Shown here: one piece after another, positions 1 to 14,700 of the stretch
Numbering within the stretch: the stretch's first letter is position 1
Layout of the letters: the number at the start of each line of letters is the position of its first letter
Source of the DNA: Apostichopus japonicus
Lineage: Eukaryota > Echinodermata > Holothuroidea > Aspidochirotida > Stichopodidae
NCBI RefSeq assembly: GCF_037975245.1
Contig: NC_092562.1
Span: forward strand, 1,206,001-1,270,000
Length of the DNA: 64,000 bases
Direction of reading: 5' to 3'
The notes under the pieces: model-generated
Seen by the model: the letters and a program-made list of their open reading frames with translations, nothing else
Databases searched by the model: none
What the model was told of the DNA's origin: nothing
Program-made: the position numbers and the translations under genes

Positions 1-2271
1 ACACAGAATAGACCTGTTTCTTCAGGCTTTTTTCCTTAGTCCACCAAAGGATCATTAGTAATTGGCAAGATTTGAGCTTCGAGATGACAATTTTCTGTTA
101 TGGACATTTCAAATACCTATTGTGTACAATTTCCACATCAAACATAAATGGTAGCTGTCCTGTAACAATGTGGTTTACTTCATATACAAATCTGAGCAAC
201 AATGGGTTTCTTTTGATCTTTGTTTTCTAAATTTCTAAATCCTCAATTCATGTTTATGGTATACATTACACATGGAATAAGTATATACACGATCATATAC
301 ACTTAAGTCACTTATTTAATGAATAGTACTTATTTATTCTACTCTATGCTACTTGCTGTATCAATTATCATCCCTCATACCATTATATTTAGAGATTTAA
401 TGTTTCTATCTGCAGGAAACATCTCAACTTCCACTGGGATTATAATAGAGCGTTATTCATTCATAATGAATGAATGAATAATGAATGTTCTCAAATCTGA
501 TTGGCCCGTTGACATCAGCTGACCTTGCATTCACCTATGGATAATGCAGGGTAAACTCAATGGCGGATTACTAGAAGTTGAAAATAGGAAATGGTATCTT
601 GTTAAGCTTAATCCAGATACCAGCTTTCTTCCCAGGCTAGTTCAGGCAAACAAAGTATGGTATACCAACAAGCTCCTTCAGTGAAAACACCCCATAGCAA
701 AATGATCACTAAACTGATAAAGCTAGCTTTCAGCATGAATAACAATGACCATAGCAATGATAACCTCATGTACCATGCTGGTATTAATGTGAATATAATA
801 GCATTAAGCAGTCACCTAGGGAAAAAAGGCCTAAAGATCCTGGTAAGATCGTGCCTATTTCCGTGTGATCCAATGTTAAAGAGCACTTGCACTACACAAA
901 AAGTAGCTGTTTGTTTCTTGATGGAACTTTTCAGGTGTTTATGACCCCAAATTAACTATATAGCTAAGCACAGTATATTGTGTACTATACTAAGTACTTA
1001 TCCATTTGTACACAATGGCCATAGTGTCAATTCATGTTCATTTTGCTATGATTGGACACAGACAGAGTATGCCCTTGCATCAGATCGTTATGCTGTACAA
1101 ACTAGTGTTGTTCAATGCATAGGCTAATTACTGTCATTTTATTTGTGCATTAACATGTTTTGAGACCTTTAATTATATTAAAGTAAAGAAAAAGGGACCA
1201 CCCTTTCCAGAAAATTGTTGGTAATTTTCCTTCAAAATGTTTTTTATTAAATTGTAACATTCCGAGATGAAAATTAACATTTATTTAGTGCTTTGCTTTA
1301 ATGAACAGGGTTAATCAACAGTCTACTGTGCATTTATTGCAGGACAATTAACTCAAGAGCTGAAGGCCGAGTGGATCCAGCGGTAGAGTTATATACCTGT
1401 CATGCATTACCCTGAGATAAATGCATGGTAGACCACTGATTAACCCAAAATTCTTGCAATGATAGCTGTTGTACCCAATGCAATACCTTGCAACCAGAAA
1501 TACCACCATATTATGTTTTATAATAGGAAACTTCTAGGCAATGACAATGTTACTATGTTTATGACATATTTCAATCACATCTGTGGACTATAAAAAGACA
1601 TTGCAATAGTGACTTGAAAACATAGAACATGGTATTGTTAATTCAGAACATCACCAGCCTACCTGCAGAGACTTGCAACATATATTGTAGGACAAATAAA
1701 AATTGAGACATTAACCCGAACCAAGTTAACTTTATTGAGTATCATCACTAAAGGAGTGTTATTATATTACAAAAAAAGAAAAATGTTTTTATATTGAGGA
1801 AAATTTTGCTGCCAAAACTGTAGCTATTCTTAAGACTAAACAAGTTACACGTTGCTAATACATCTCTTTTTGTCTTCCAATAACATATGAAATTGCTCAT
1901 AAAGAATTGATTAAGGAATATTCTTTAGTCACATTTTAATGTTTTAGACTAAATGTTTTTCTTTTACACTGAAGCCAGTTAAAGTGGTTAGTGTAGATGA
2001 TGTTTTATTAAACCAATCACACCTAAACTTATTTCAAGATGGAATTAAAGTAGAATCAAACAGAATTACTCTTTCTTATAACAACAGAGCTCCATGAAGT
2101 CTCTACTAGCTTTAAACAGCATCATAAAGTATGGAGTTGAGACACTCTGTTAAACTTTCTATGGCAGCTATTTTACAGAATTGTCTAAAGCAGCTAGGAT
2201 ATAGAGCAGCAGGAAGAGTTTCCTCCATGTGGCTGTTTAAAAGCAGAAGCTATAATTTACAGTAGAATTAC
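1..2271. other. Left-edge intron of the receptor phosphatase
   Basis: Inferred intron following the exon that ends at 2272. No phosphatase exon, long ORF with domain signal, or RNA gene could be recognised on either strand. An ORF of 95 codons at 657-944 has no recognisable composition or splice context. Confidence 0.5.
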
Positions 2272-2770
2272 CTTGATGTAACTGGCATTGATATAGTCAG
2301 ACCTAACATCACTACCATCTGTATCCAGCCTAACTCTTGAATGATCATCTTGGTAAAATAGTAGAATTAAAAGGTAATCATAACAACATATGTGGAGTGC
2401 AGCAGTACATCCCTGCAAAGATTCTTAAAACGATTCCAAAAGATCCGCACCTTTCATCCTTCTTTTACTAGCTGTCACACGCAAAGTTTTTGTCATTGGA
2501 AGGAAACTTCATTTTTTAAGTCTAATCATTGGTATTCTTGAGAACATTTTGATAGAATATTATGTAATTGCTTTAAGAGGAAGAAAAACATCATGAACAC
2601 TCAAGCAATGACAAGCCTGTCGTATAACCTGGTAACATGCGATTTAACTCTAATTGGAACAAGATTATGATGTTAAACTTACATGGCAAGAGAGCCTTGA
2701 AGAAATTCTTTGATTTATTCTGCAACTTTACAGCTGCAGTCCAAGGGTGATGCTGTCCTGTTTTGAGAGC
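2272..2770 (-). CDS. Start of the tyrosine phosphatase catalytic domain (exons 2770-2683 and 2348-2272)
   Basis: Exon 2683-2770 (88 bp, phase 0-1) reads ALKTGQHHPWTAAVKLQNKS and KNFFKALLP. Exon 2272-2348 (77 bp, phase 1-0) reads YDHSRVRLDTDGSDVRSDYI and NASYIK. The split codon T|AT gives the Tyr of the YDHSRV motif. These are motifs 1-2 of classical PTP domains. The following exon (AAQGP motif) was not found between 1 and 2271, so it should lie to the left of the window. Confidence 0.9.
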
Positions 2771-5700
2771 CTAATGCAAGAAAACAAAAGAAGTGTGATT
2801 TCTAAAGCAATCAAAAAGAACAAGGACATGAAACTAAAGCAATCAAGAAGACATGATGATCAGAAACCAGCTGCAGTGTTCCTCTCTTGCTTCCAACTTA
2901 GTTAAGTATGACACTAATATGTAGTAAAATACACTTTATAAAGTCTTCATTGGACCAAACAGAAAGGAATATAACATTGATTTGACTTGATCACTAAAGG
3001 ATCTGGTCCTGGTAACCAGCAATGTAAGCTAACAACAACTTTTAACACAGTCTGTTCTGTTAATTTAAATAAGAAAGTAACAATATCTTGATATTTTTGG
3101 GCTGGAGTATTATGGATTGTTCCTCTAGAACGATGTAATATTAACAATCATCAGTTACTCCTGAAATTAATCTCAGGTCCATTGTTTGGTAGATCTATTC
3201 TAAAAAAAATCATGTTTACAACAAAGCTTCTAAACAATATTCCTCATAGTAAAGGATAACACTACAAACAAGTTAGTTCTTGTGAAAAACTACAAAACTG
3301 TTCAGTTTCGATGAAAGGACTTGTATACTGCATACTGTACTGGTCCTAGCTAGAGGTGGGCTTAGTCTAATGCTGCATGATTGTATTCATATTGTTTGGT
3401 AGTAAAATTATGTGAGTTGAGTTAAGGTAAGCAACTCCTGAAGTAAGTTATAATGATACCAGAATGACTTGTAGCTGGGTAGGAAAAAACAAAATTACTA
3501 CTCACGGTATACTGTTGGACAATTTCACTAATGACCTTTGACCTTTCTCTACCCATGAAAGTCTTATACTCAGTAACCTTCATTGGTCTTGGTGTTATTG
3601 GTTTGCTAGCTCTGAGAGCGTTAATAAAGACTTCTGTGTATTCCTCAAACATCTCAGGGACTTCATTTTCTGTATCATCTTCACTTTGCAGGTCTGGCTG
3701 AGGAACGCTTGGTAATTTACGAGCATCTTCATACTGGTAGTCGGTCTGTCTCTTAATGCCCTGACGAGGCATAGCCTTGGGTGTTGCATCAGCTGTTTCA
3801 AGGATGGTTCTCTCATACCCTGATACTTGTGTGGGAGCTTCTTTCTCAGTAAGATCTTGATATTTTGTGACTGGAGTATTTCTGGATCGTTCATCTAGAG
3901 CTATGTAATCTTCATGATCATCAGTAACTCCTGGAATTAATTTCAGGTGCATTGATTGGTGGGAGATTTATTCTGAAACATTACATGTTCACAATCAAGC
4001 TTCTATGTATACCTCATAATGGTTTTGGTGAAATGCTATTAGTAGGAGAGCAACAACTTTATGGTGCAGTGTATAAAACTGATTTCCTTACCACTAAAAG
4101 AAAAAGGATCCTTGCGGTTGATTTAAATCAATATATAGTAATAGAACATTTCAAATATAACACTTGTAATAGTAAGGTCAGAAATCAAAACTACAAGGAT
4201 TTAAAATATCAAATTATGTATAAAGAAGGTTCAATCCACAGACACTCAAGAGTGTATTGGTATTCATAGGTGAAGGGTGAACTCTAGAAACCTGATTAAT
4301 GGTCATGTTAACATGTTTTAAGTGATAAAGTACCTTAAAAACTAACAAGAATCATACTCACCAGCATTAACATAATCAACATCTTGTACATCTACTGGTT
4401 TAGACTTACTCGCAGGCTTTCTCCGGATTCTATTTGAATGATTGTTAGATAAATTGAAAAAAAAAATAGTCCAGCAATTGCATGAAATTTAAATAATGAT
4501 ATAATTTCCTTTGATGGAAAGGGAGAGGGTAGACCATAGACCTATTCATTTTTTTCTTGGATTCTACAAAGGAACTAACATGGGACCTGCAGGCAGGTCC
4601 CTCAAAATATCAAAGAAAACAGAGTTGTTTGTTTGCTGGCATGTCCACTAACTTCAAATTGGAGGAAACATTAACAACCTAATGGTTCATAAACCATCTT
4701 TACAATTTGTTGGAAACCTATTTAGGTTAAATATGCCCCCCTCCCACCCCCACTGTCCTCCTCCCCCCCCCCAAAAAAAGATGATGCTGTACTTTTTGGT
4801 TTGCTTCAATTCTTTAATAAATCATGTTGGATATCTATGCATCTAATGAGAGGACATGCTGGACTGTGCACTGAATTGCCAAATTATCTGAATTTATGCC
4901 AAACGTCACACCTCCCTTTGGTCCCTCCCAGCCAGCTCACAGTCCAGGCCCAACCATTTGGTCAAAGCCCAGATAATCCACTTCAGATCAATCAAGGGAA
5001 TGATCAGGCAGTTTATATTCAGCCCTTAGTACCAAACTTAATATTTAATTCTGATGGCCAACTTACTGCTTGATTATCACCACCAAGAGAATAACGATGA
5101 GCAGGATTGGAATCACCAGGGCAACTAGATAAACAGGAGGTGAGGAAGGAGGCTCACTCGCTTGAATAGAAAGTTAAAGAAACAGTACTCTTAAAAGAAT
5201 GACAACTTGTATGTTTAATATTACACTTTTCTTCATAAGTTTTGTTTAAGTCTCAATACGTGTTTGCTGATGAATTTCCGAAGCTAAGTCAATGTATCTT
5301 ATTTTAAATGCGCTCTGACCAGGATGGTTTAATGGAGAAAAGCTGTCGCAATGGAAAGAAATGTATTTTCCCTTGCCCTTGTGGCGTGAACAATTTACCG
5401 TATAAACACTGAGAAGCATGTTCGTTACACAAATGTAACCTATATATACACATATCGACCATGTTTATACCCAATTTCAGGGATGAAACTTACAGAAACA
5501 CCTATTTATTACTTACAATGGAAGGAAATGACACAATTTTGCAAGCTACATCGGAAAGACCAAGGAAAGATACTATTCAAGAAATAATACCTAACAAAGG
5601 CTAGCCACATAGTGAAGGTAAATCTTAGGCCTAATGATTGAAACAAACAGAGAGATTTAATTTCCGCATTATCTGTTGGGTGGGCTTGCAAATTTTGTCT

Positions 5701-8700
5701 GAAGTTTGTAGAATCTACGAACTTGTTAAAAAACTTCCTTCACTCAGAGCACTTTCCTGGTCGGTAGTGACAGTCACTGCAATGTTATACGTCGTCCCTG
5801 GTTCTAGAAGTGATCCATCAACTGTAAAACTCTCAGCATTAGGATCTGTGGTTCCAGCCTCTTGTCTGGAAGAAACATCGCCCTCTATTTCATAGTAGAT
5901 AGTAAATTGAGTGATTCCAGTACTACACTGCACCGTTGGTTGCTGTTATGTTTAAAAAGAGAAGATATAATGTAAATAAGCAGTTACTACACTAACATGC
6001 TGTTGAAAGAAACACTGACACTGGTCATCCCAATTTACCAATGTATCTGTGTGCATGGACAATAATACCAGCTGTAATATGTGTATATATATGTAAACTT
6101 AGTATACAAATATCTTTACATTGATTAAAGGACTAGGGAGGATATATATAATACAGGAAATTAGTTAACACTTCTGATTTATTTTCTGGACCCAACTTTA
6201 TTATTATTTAATAATGGTCATCTGATTATTATTATTATTATAACTACTATCATTATTATTAAATTAATTATCATTATTATTAAATAAAACCAAGTTAAGT
6301 ATGCTGATGCATCGCAAAACTCTCAAAGTTTGTAGGTTGTTAATATTTTGCATATTTGCATAATATTAAATTATGCATAATGTTTGCTTTACATTGTTTT
6401 GTTATGGATGCTGAAATCATGTGCATATACATTATACCATCAGGAAAGGTGTGGAGTTTGCCCAGACTATGAAGCTCTTTCACAAGAAAGGTATGCTGAA
6501 AAGTCTGTGACATATATGAAGCTATATCTTTATTTGTTACTTGCAATTTGGCAAGTGTGATTAATATTTTATTCACTACATTGCATTGTTCACTGGCTTT
6601 AATAACGCGCTACTCTGCAGTCTCGGTAATTCAAGTAGTACAAAGTGCAACATAAAGTCTTTCCAAATTTAATAGGATACACACATACATTCCTGTACGT
6701 ATTGTACACTGGGAAATGATACTGCTGCTTAATCTACTTGTTTAGCCTTAGGCTATGAGCTGGCAAGTTAATTACTGGTTGATGATCTTAACCCTGACTA
6801 AACCATTCTTTCCAACTTTTTTTAAAAATGTTAACCATTGTTTATATATAACTTTACTGGTTCTACACCATGCTAAGTGTTGACAAAATAAATAATTAAC
6901 TTTATCTATTAGACCAGTTGAATAACAAGTAGAAAAAACAATCTACATTTTGCATGAATAACAGTTAAGTGTCTTCTGTCATTTATTATGAGAATGATAA
7001 TGTTTACTTGAAATTAGTCTTCTATTAAACTTTAGCTCCTAACTCTCCCAGAACAGTTTCACACTGATTAACACCCCTTATCAACACAAACAGCCAAACA
7101 TTATCAAACTATCTTACCTGCCATGTCACAGTCACATCATTTTTAGCAGTTAAAGTTGTTGTGACCATCTGTGGAACAACATCTGTAGAAAACAACATAG
7201 CCAAGTCACATGTGTCTTTTTCACCTTAAATGTTACATACTCTAGGGAAAAACCCTCCTCCTTGTTAATTTGAAGTATTTAAAGTGGTTATTACAAACAT
7301 CTGGATGCTAAAAATGGCTAAAAAAAAAATGGCATGATAATCATCCACTAATATCCAGATTTTTTGCCTAAAGGTATTTCTGTTTGAACTTTATAGTACA
7401 GTACTTTTGCAGCAGTGGTATTCAACAGAATACTACCTGTAATATACTTACCAATTATACAGAGTGTCTTGATGGTAACTGCTGGACCTCTGGGTCCCTC
7501 TCCACGCTCCCCTTCCCTGACTGCTGCTACACTGAATGTATAGTTTCTATCTGACTCCAGACTTGATGCTGTATATTCCAATGTTTGGCTGGCCTGGATC
7601 CTTGATCCATTCATCCAATCCTGAGATGGATCCATCTTGTAGTATGGGATGTACGCTACCACAGGAGGATCACCAACGTCAGTCTCTTCATCCCAGGGTC
7701 TCCATGTAATGGTTACTGATGTATTAGTCCTGGTTAACTCTGTAGGTGGGTCGATGATGGATGGTAACTCTGAAAGGTTATAAGTAAGACAGAAAACATA
7801 TTCTATTTACTTACAGTTGTTTTATCTATTACCATCGAAAAAAATATTCACTACATAGGGGTATCTTATGCATTGGAACTCCATAGAGGGTTGTTAATAC
7901 AATAAATTGATATGACTCTAACAAACCTTGTGTCTGTTAATATTAACAATATAGCAAGAATTCCCTATAGATATGGCAGGTATGGTGGGTTGTTATCAAA
8001 AGACAAAGAGGATAAAAGATCACATACCGACACATTTTCTTTAGATGTTGAAAACAGTTTGCTTTGAGTTGGTGGCAACTCTGGAGAACATTATTACACT
8101 ATAAACCTACCATACACAAAGCCTGTGACATTGATTGCTGTAAGTATAAAACTAAACCAGGATAAGACACAGAAGATACTGACCATGTTCAGATACACTG
8201 ATAACCTCTTTAACTGTAAGTTACTGCTTTTCTGTTAGCAGTAATAACTTGATATCCATTGTGATATCCTACCAGTGACATCTATTGTGTCCTCTGATCT
8301 GGACAATATCATGTTATGTTAGATTATGCACCCTCTTTATACTCTGTTAACTAGAAACAAATCAAATTCAGATACATAAACCATAAGATGGTGACATTAT
8401 GAGACTTTATGACAGTTCACAATATTACAAAGATTCCACACTATAAACTTACTGTACACAAAGCCTGTGACATTGATTGATCCAACTATAGATGCACCCA
8501 GTGACAGGATACAGAAGAACTGATCATCTTTAGACACACTGATTACTCTGTCAGTTACTTCTCTTCTGTTAGCAGAGATGTCTGGATTAGCATCTTGTAT
8601 TATTCCATGATCATCTATTGCTCCCTCTAATCTAGATAGTCTGATATCCAGTCTATTAACAACAGCAGTGGATCCATCTAAGATACACTTCATCTCAACA

Positions 8701-11700
8701 GATGACTGAGGATTTACCTGAGATAAACTTTCACTCACAATATCTGAAAGGAAAGAATTTTAGAAGAGAGTATTTCATTAGCATGTACCTTGGCAAACTT
8801 GGAGCAAGATTAAGTTGTAGACTGATTTTTGTTAATGACCAATCTCAATGGGAAATAACTTTGTAAAATGGTTGGCTATCTGCACATACATTATGTACAG
8901 GAATTATGTCATGTGTGGAGGTTGTACACGAACTTCACACAGCATTTATAAACATACAGCAAAAACATTTCATTTATAATCTAAAATAACAGTTTATTAG
9001 AGGGAAGGGTTTGAGCTTACGAAGTATGTAATGTGTTAAGGCATTCATAAATATGTTGTATTCATATATTAATTTCTTAAAATATTAAAAATTTATTAAT
9101 TGCTGATGTTATGCTGGCCTGTTTATGTCCAGGCAACCCCTACACCCCTAGAGTATACTACTGGTACAAGTAGACTACTCACAAATAAAATGTGTAAATC
9201 CTATATGAGAGCAATACATTACTACAATAATGAAAACTTTAACAAGTTGTCACCACATTATTCCGAGTTTTATAATATCACAATTACATTTTTTTAATGC
9301 ACAGAAATATAATATTCCAATGTGCAAATAAGTTGCACCATATTTACCTTAGTTTACAGAAAGTACACGATCATAGTGGGGAGTGAATTGTGCATTTTGG
9401 CGAGTGAATTTCTAGTCACAGTCACTAATTGGCAAGTACTTTTAATAATATTTGTTGAGGCCTGCCCCTAACTATACAAGACCATAAATAGAAAGAAACC
9501 ACATGCAGCCTTACTTGCAGGACACTGAAAAACACTACAGGTGGCCTCACATCTACCAGTCTGTAAAGTACATGTCTCCTTAGTACAAGAACACTCATTA
9601 GGACTACACTGACCAGCTGAGTTAAGGCTGATGCAATCTGTAAATGTAAAAGACAGTAACAATATGTTAGAGTACGGCTTGAAGAATGATTATACAGATG
9701 CACACAGAGGGGTGAACATGATGGAAGAATGAAGAACTTTGCCTGCTGTAAAAGAATGTAGCATCATGTTAGAGTACGGCTTGAAATATGATTATACACT
9801 GATATACACACAGAGGTGTAAATATTGAGGAATCAAGGAGAACTTTGCCTGTTGTAAAAGACATTAGCATCATGTTACGGCTTGAGGAAACAGATAAACA
9901 CAGAAATGGTGTACAGAGAGGAATGATGGAGAACTTTGTCTCCTGTAGTTTCTTATATATTACCAATATTTACTGCAAAATCTTACAATCAATAAACATT
10001 CCAAGAAATGCTTTAAAATCTCAAGTCTGTTGTTATTTCTCAGCTAAATCAGCTATGCACACTTATTACACTCCTAATTGACAACTGTGTATATAATTGA
10101 CATAGACACTAATGTATAAACTGTGCACTAGGCCTTCTATCTGATCAATATAATGAGGCAATCAACAATGTTTCATCTTATTGAAACGGTTTCTGTTAAA
10201 CTAAACACTTGGATAGTTGAGAACAAGCTTAATGTAAGTTAGTAGCTAGAAACATGTGATCAGGTCACATGGTCATTACATGCCACACCAGATACGCCCC
10301 TTGGAAACAATCAGTATCAGATTTAAACCACAAATCATGTATTGGACTAGTATAGTGGATAGACAAAACAGGCATCCACTGACTTGATGTGTAGGGTACT
10401 TTAGACTTGTGAGTAAGAGCCTATTTAATTGTGAAACCCATCTCATTCAAAAACATATATCATTTTGTGTGGATTGTGATTGTAATGAACAATATAGGAC
10501 AGCAATCCCTAACCTGTATACATAATAACAAGACAATCAACTTTTCTTCCAAATGACTTGATAGAGTAAACCACTTTTGAAGTTATTTCCCTGCATTACA
10601 ATTATAAATTTGTATAAAAATTGACCAATTAGAGTTGGTAGCAAAAATGAAGAGGGCCCTCTACATGACACCCAATAATTTCTATTTGCTAAAAGGAAAT
10701 ACTTGAAACATATGGGAAATTATGTGATTAAATTTCTTTCATGGTATAACCATATACAATAAAGGTATAACATCCACTGCTTTACACTTATGCTTCTCCC
10801 TTACATGGTGGTACACCCTAGTTTCACAGTTCACAAAGTGTGATTAATAATATTACTGGTTTTCATTTTCGATATGAACAATGAACTTTTCATTGCCTAA
10901 ATTCCCAAATTTTAAGTAATATGATCAAATCTGTGACATCAGAGAAGTGAATTTTCTTCATTAATAAGCACTTGTTGATGTTCATTTAGTTACCCATCAC
11001 CAGATGAGATTAATATATCATCATAACAGGGATGGCCTAGATGAAACATCACTGGTTTACAGTGTAGGAAGCACTGCATATCTCCACCACATGATATATG
11101 CTCTAGTATGGTCTATTTGATGCTTATCATTGCAAGTTCCTTGAATTTATTAACAAGCCAGTACATGAGAATAACAAGAAGCATGTATTGAGTCTTACAT
11201 AAGTACAAACATGAAAGAGCCATACTTCACAATAAATCCATGTATTGCCATTTAAGTCTAAGAAACAGCTGAAAGGGAATACATGAATTTATAAACGAGA
11301 AAGCCTGCAGAAAAGGCTATGATTTCTTGCCTTAAAATGTTTGTATATATGTGTAAATTCACCTGATTGGTAACTGTTTAAAATGTAGCCAGTGTCACAA
11401 TTAAGTCAGAATCAAAGCATCAGAGAGTTCAGCTCTCTTGACGATAATTACAGGATTGATGTGTGGAGATATCACATCTATGCACTATAAAGACATCAAC
11501 AAGAGCAAACTGAACAGTTCTGCAACCAACCTCTTGAACAACTGACTATGACTATTTTTGAATCATTGCAAATAGTTGACAACCTTACAACATTCCAACC
11601 ACCCCCCCGCCCCCAATAAAAATTATGACTAAGATTGTGATTATAAGTTTGTTGTTCATACCAGTTACACATGATGAGTCATCATGTTTAGAAGCCAAGG

Positions 11701-14700
11701 TATCACAACACACACCCGCGCGCACACGCACGCTATCACCATGGCGTAAATTCCTTAGGCCTTCGGCAATGAAGCAAAAAGGAATAAGTTAGCCATTCAA
11801 TTCAGGCCTTACCCAGAACTACGGGAAACCTTTATTTTATACTAAATATTTAGAAAACTACAGGAATCAGAAAGCATACGCATCCAAGACGAATTAACTT
11901 TATCTCACAAGACAGTCAAGCTCAAAATAGCTTCATATAAAGCCCAATTTGCACACTGTCCAATCCCTGCATGTGTATGAAGACATTTTCTGATGGTCCC
12001 AGACAAGTTACCAGATAGTCACTCATAATGGTAAACTTAAATCCATTCAACAGGTAATGAAGAGTTAATTTTCACTTTAAGAAGAGAAGCAAAAGATATG
12101 ATGAAACTATTACATAATACTGTTTTAACATTCATCTGTAGACAAATGCAAAGATGTATTTGAAAAACAATAAATGTTGTACAATAGATTTTGTACAAAA
12201 TGGTTCAACAAACCCAGCTGGACAAGTGCATGGGTTCTGTAATACAGATGGACGACAAGTTCCACCATTAAATCAGAGGCGATCAAGACCACAATTAACT
12301 GTAAGAAGAGAAGCAATAGCATACACTAACATTAAAATGTTGAAAAGATACCAGTAAATTGATTAATGGCACTCTCTCTTCATGATATCAAGATAATGGT
12401 GTTTGCATTGTAGTAAAGGAGGAATAATTCTGTCAAAATATTTTTACCCTGCCAAATTATACCATTATTTTAATAGCTACTTTTTCCTTTAATTTGTGAT
12501 CTGTGAATTTTGTGACCAAGGCATGCGGTCTGTGATATAAGTTTCTTTACACCAGCACAGTATTCTTCATGACTCAAACTTACATCACTGTATTCCAGTC
12601 CTGCAACTGCATGATACAGTGTTTCATTTGAACGCTTTGTTCTCCCATATGATGAGAATCCTCACTGACTGCAATGTCATGGATACTTCAATGTCAGTAA
12701 CACTTATCTATCTGGTATTAATTTATACACCTCTTTCTTATTCTGTGACATGACATGTAAAGGATAAATGGAGGCACAAGTCATATTTTAATATAGACCA
12801 TTAGAAGAAAGCACAGCTATTTGACAGTGTGTAGATTGCATGCTATATAACAAGATTAATCAGCTGAGGTTAATCAATTAAAATGTCTGCAATATATTTT
12901 CTAATGCACAGACAATAAATTTAGGTTTTTCAACTGTAATCAAAATTAAACGGATAAAACATTTAGTCTTTTATGGTATCAAATGATATGTATTTCCATA
13001 GTGCTACAAATTAGGATGTGGAATTGTCTACCGTATAATATTGTAGTGAAGTGAAATTTTGTTGTATGCACCCGCTGAGTATTTACATGTATTACGTAAT
13101 ATACTGTAATCGCCAGTTTTTAGCGTTAGTTGTTTGCACGTGTGTATTTCTTCAGTTCTGTATACGTCGTTTTAATGGCAGCATCGTCCCTGCAGAGTGC
13201 CGGGGTTCGCCTCGTTATCCCTTTCGTAATTTGTTAATTTTTACTTAATCTTGGGTCGTAAATAGCCCAGATTTACCAACATCTGTACTGCCTGGAGTCC
13301 GTGAGGAGATGTCCCTCTTCTTAGAGGCAGGATGCCTCAGGTTTTGGATGGTTCGGCTTCTGGCTCGAAGCCACTGTTTTCCAAGATGGCAGATGTACTG
13401 TATACTATAGCGAGCTAGCGTTGATGGAGTCTCGATGTCCGAGATCTCCTTTACCACGAGCGTAGAGTCCTCTTCTTCTTCTTTATCGCGAGCGAGCTGA
13501 GCCCAGTGTAGTAAGATATTTAAGTCATAGATATTAAATGCTGTACGTACCCTTATTGTTCATTAATAGAATCAGATTTTAAGTGTTTGGCTAAGTTGTA
13601 CTTCACTGTACAAAGCCTATGTTAGGTTGTGTTTTTGGACCTTGGTCCTACGGGGATTATAGCGTGTGTTGTTTATCGTGAAGCATGTGTACAGTATTGC
13701 GTATTATTATACTGTAGTAATTGACAGTGAAGTGTATTATTTATTGTACCTGTATTTCAGTATTGTACTGCTCGTGGTGTAAAGAGCGTATACTGTATTC
13801 GTATTTTGTATTTTGAACATAATTGTTACTGTTGTTACTTATAGAGTTGTCTCAGAGCTTGTCCTTTAATCTTAGCCTTTTTGGATAGCTACAGAGTGAC
13901 AAGTCTCTTGAGAGTTTGTGGGTTCAGGAGGTGTAAATTCCTACTGTCTAGGAACAGTTTCGGTGAAAAGGGCCTATAATGTGTTTCAGCTGCAGGCATG
14001 TGTTGTCCTGACCATTACGAAGGTGCCAAAAGTCCTCGCCTGTTGGCAAACATATTGTATTATTTATGGAGATTATATCATTATGTTCATTTTACATTGT
14101 TCTTGATACATTTTTACACAGTATTGTACAGTATTGTTCTGAGTATTGTACGAGTACAGAGCATTTTCACTGCTATGCTGTATTGTCATAGATTGAGCAT
14201 AGGTTCTGTGCATATTTCATTGTATTGAGTATAGGTTTTCCCCCAGTTTATTAGGTCATTAAGAGTTCATAAAGCCATTTACTGTATACTGTCATGTGTC
14301 ATGACTTATTCTTCTTTGTATATTCATTTTGTAGAGTTTACCAATAAATCGTCAGCCGTTGTTTCAACGCAAGAACACTCTTGCATCCTCATTGATCACT
14401 TGTGAGTTCGAAGCGACGGACCCCAAACCCGGTAATTTCCCCCACCATCAGCGGTTCGCTTCATTGGTGTCAGAAGTGGGATTGCAGTGGGATGACGGCT
14501 TGACTTTTTGTTGCATTCTCATTCATTGTTTAATCATGTTTGTAGTTGTTTCTGTACTGCTGGTACAGCGGGGAACTGTTCAGGTTTATCCTGTATTGTT
14601 GTAATTTCATTGTTTTACAAAATTTCTTGTATTTTGTTTTCATTAATGACAGTGAGGTCATATGTCATTAATTGCGGGGAACTTGTAGTAAAGTGAAATT

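Noticed and set aside
1365-1440. tRNA-like stretch (GCCGAGTGGATCCAGCGGTAGAG)
   Set aside because: It resembles a tRNA A-box region or a tRNA-derived SINE head, but no B box, anticodon arm or closing acceptor stem could be built.
3532-3544. Perfect DR1 word TGACCTTTGACCT
   Set aside because: It lies in the linker coding exon and simply encodes RSKVI; treated as coincidence.
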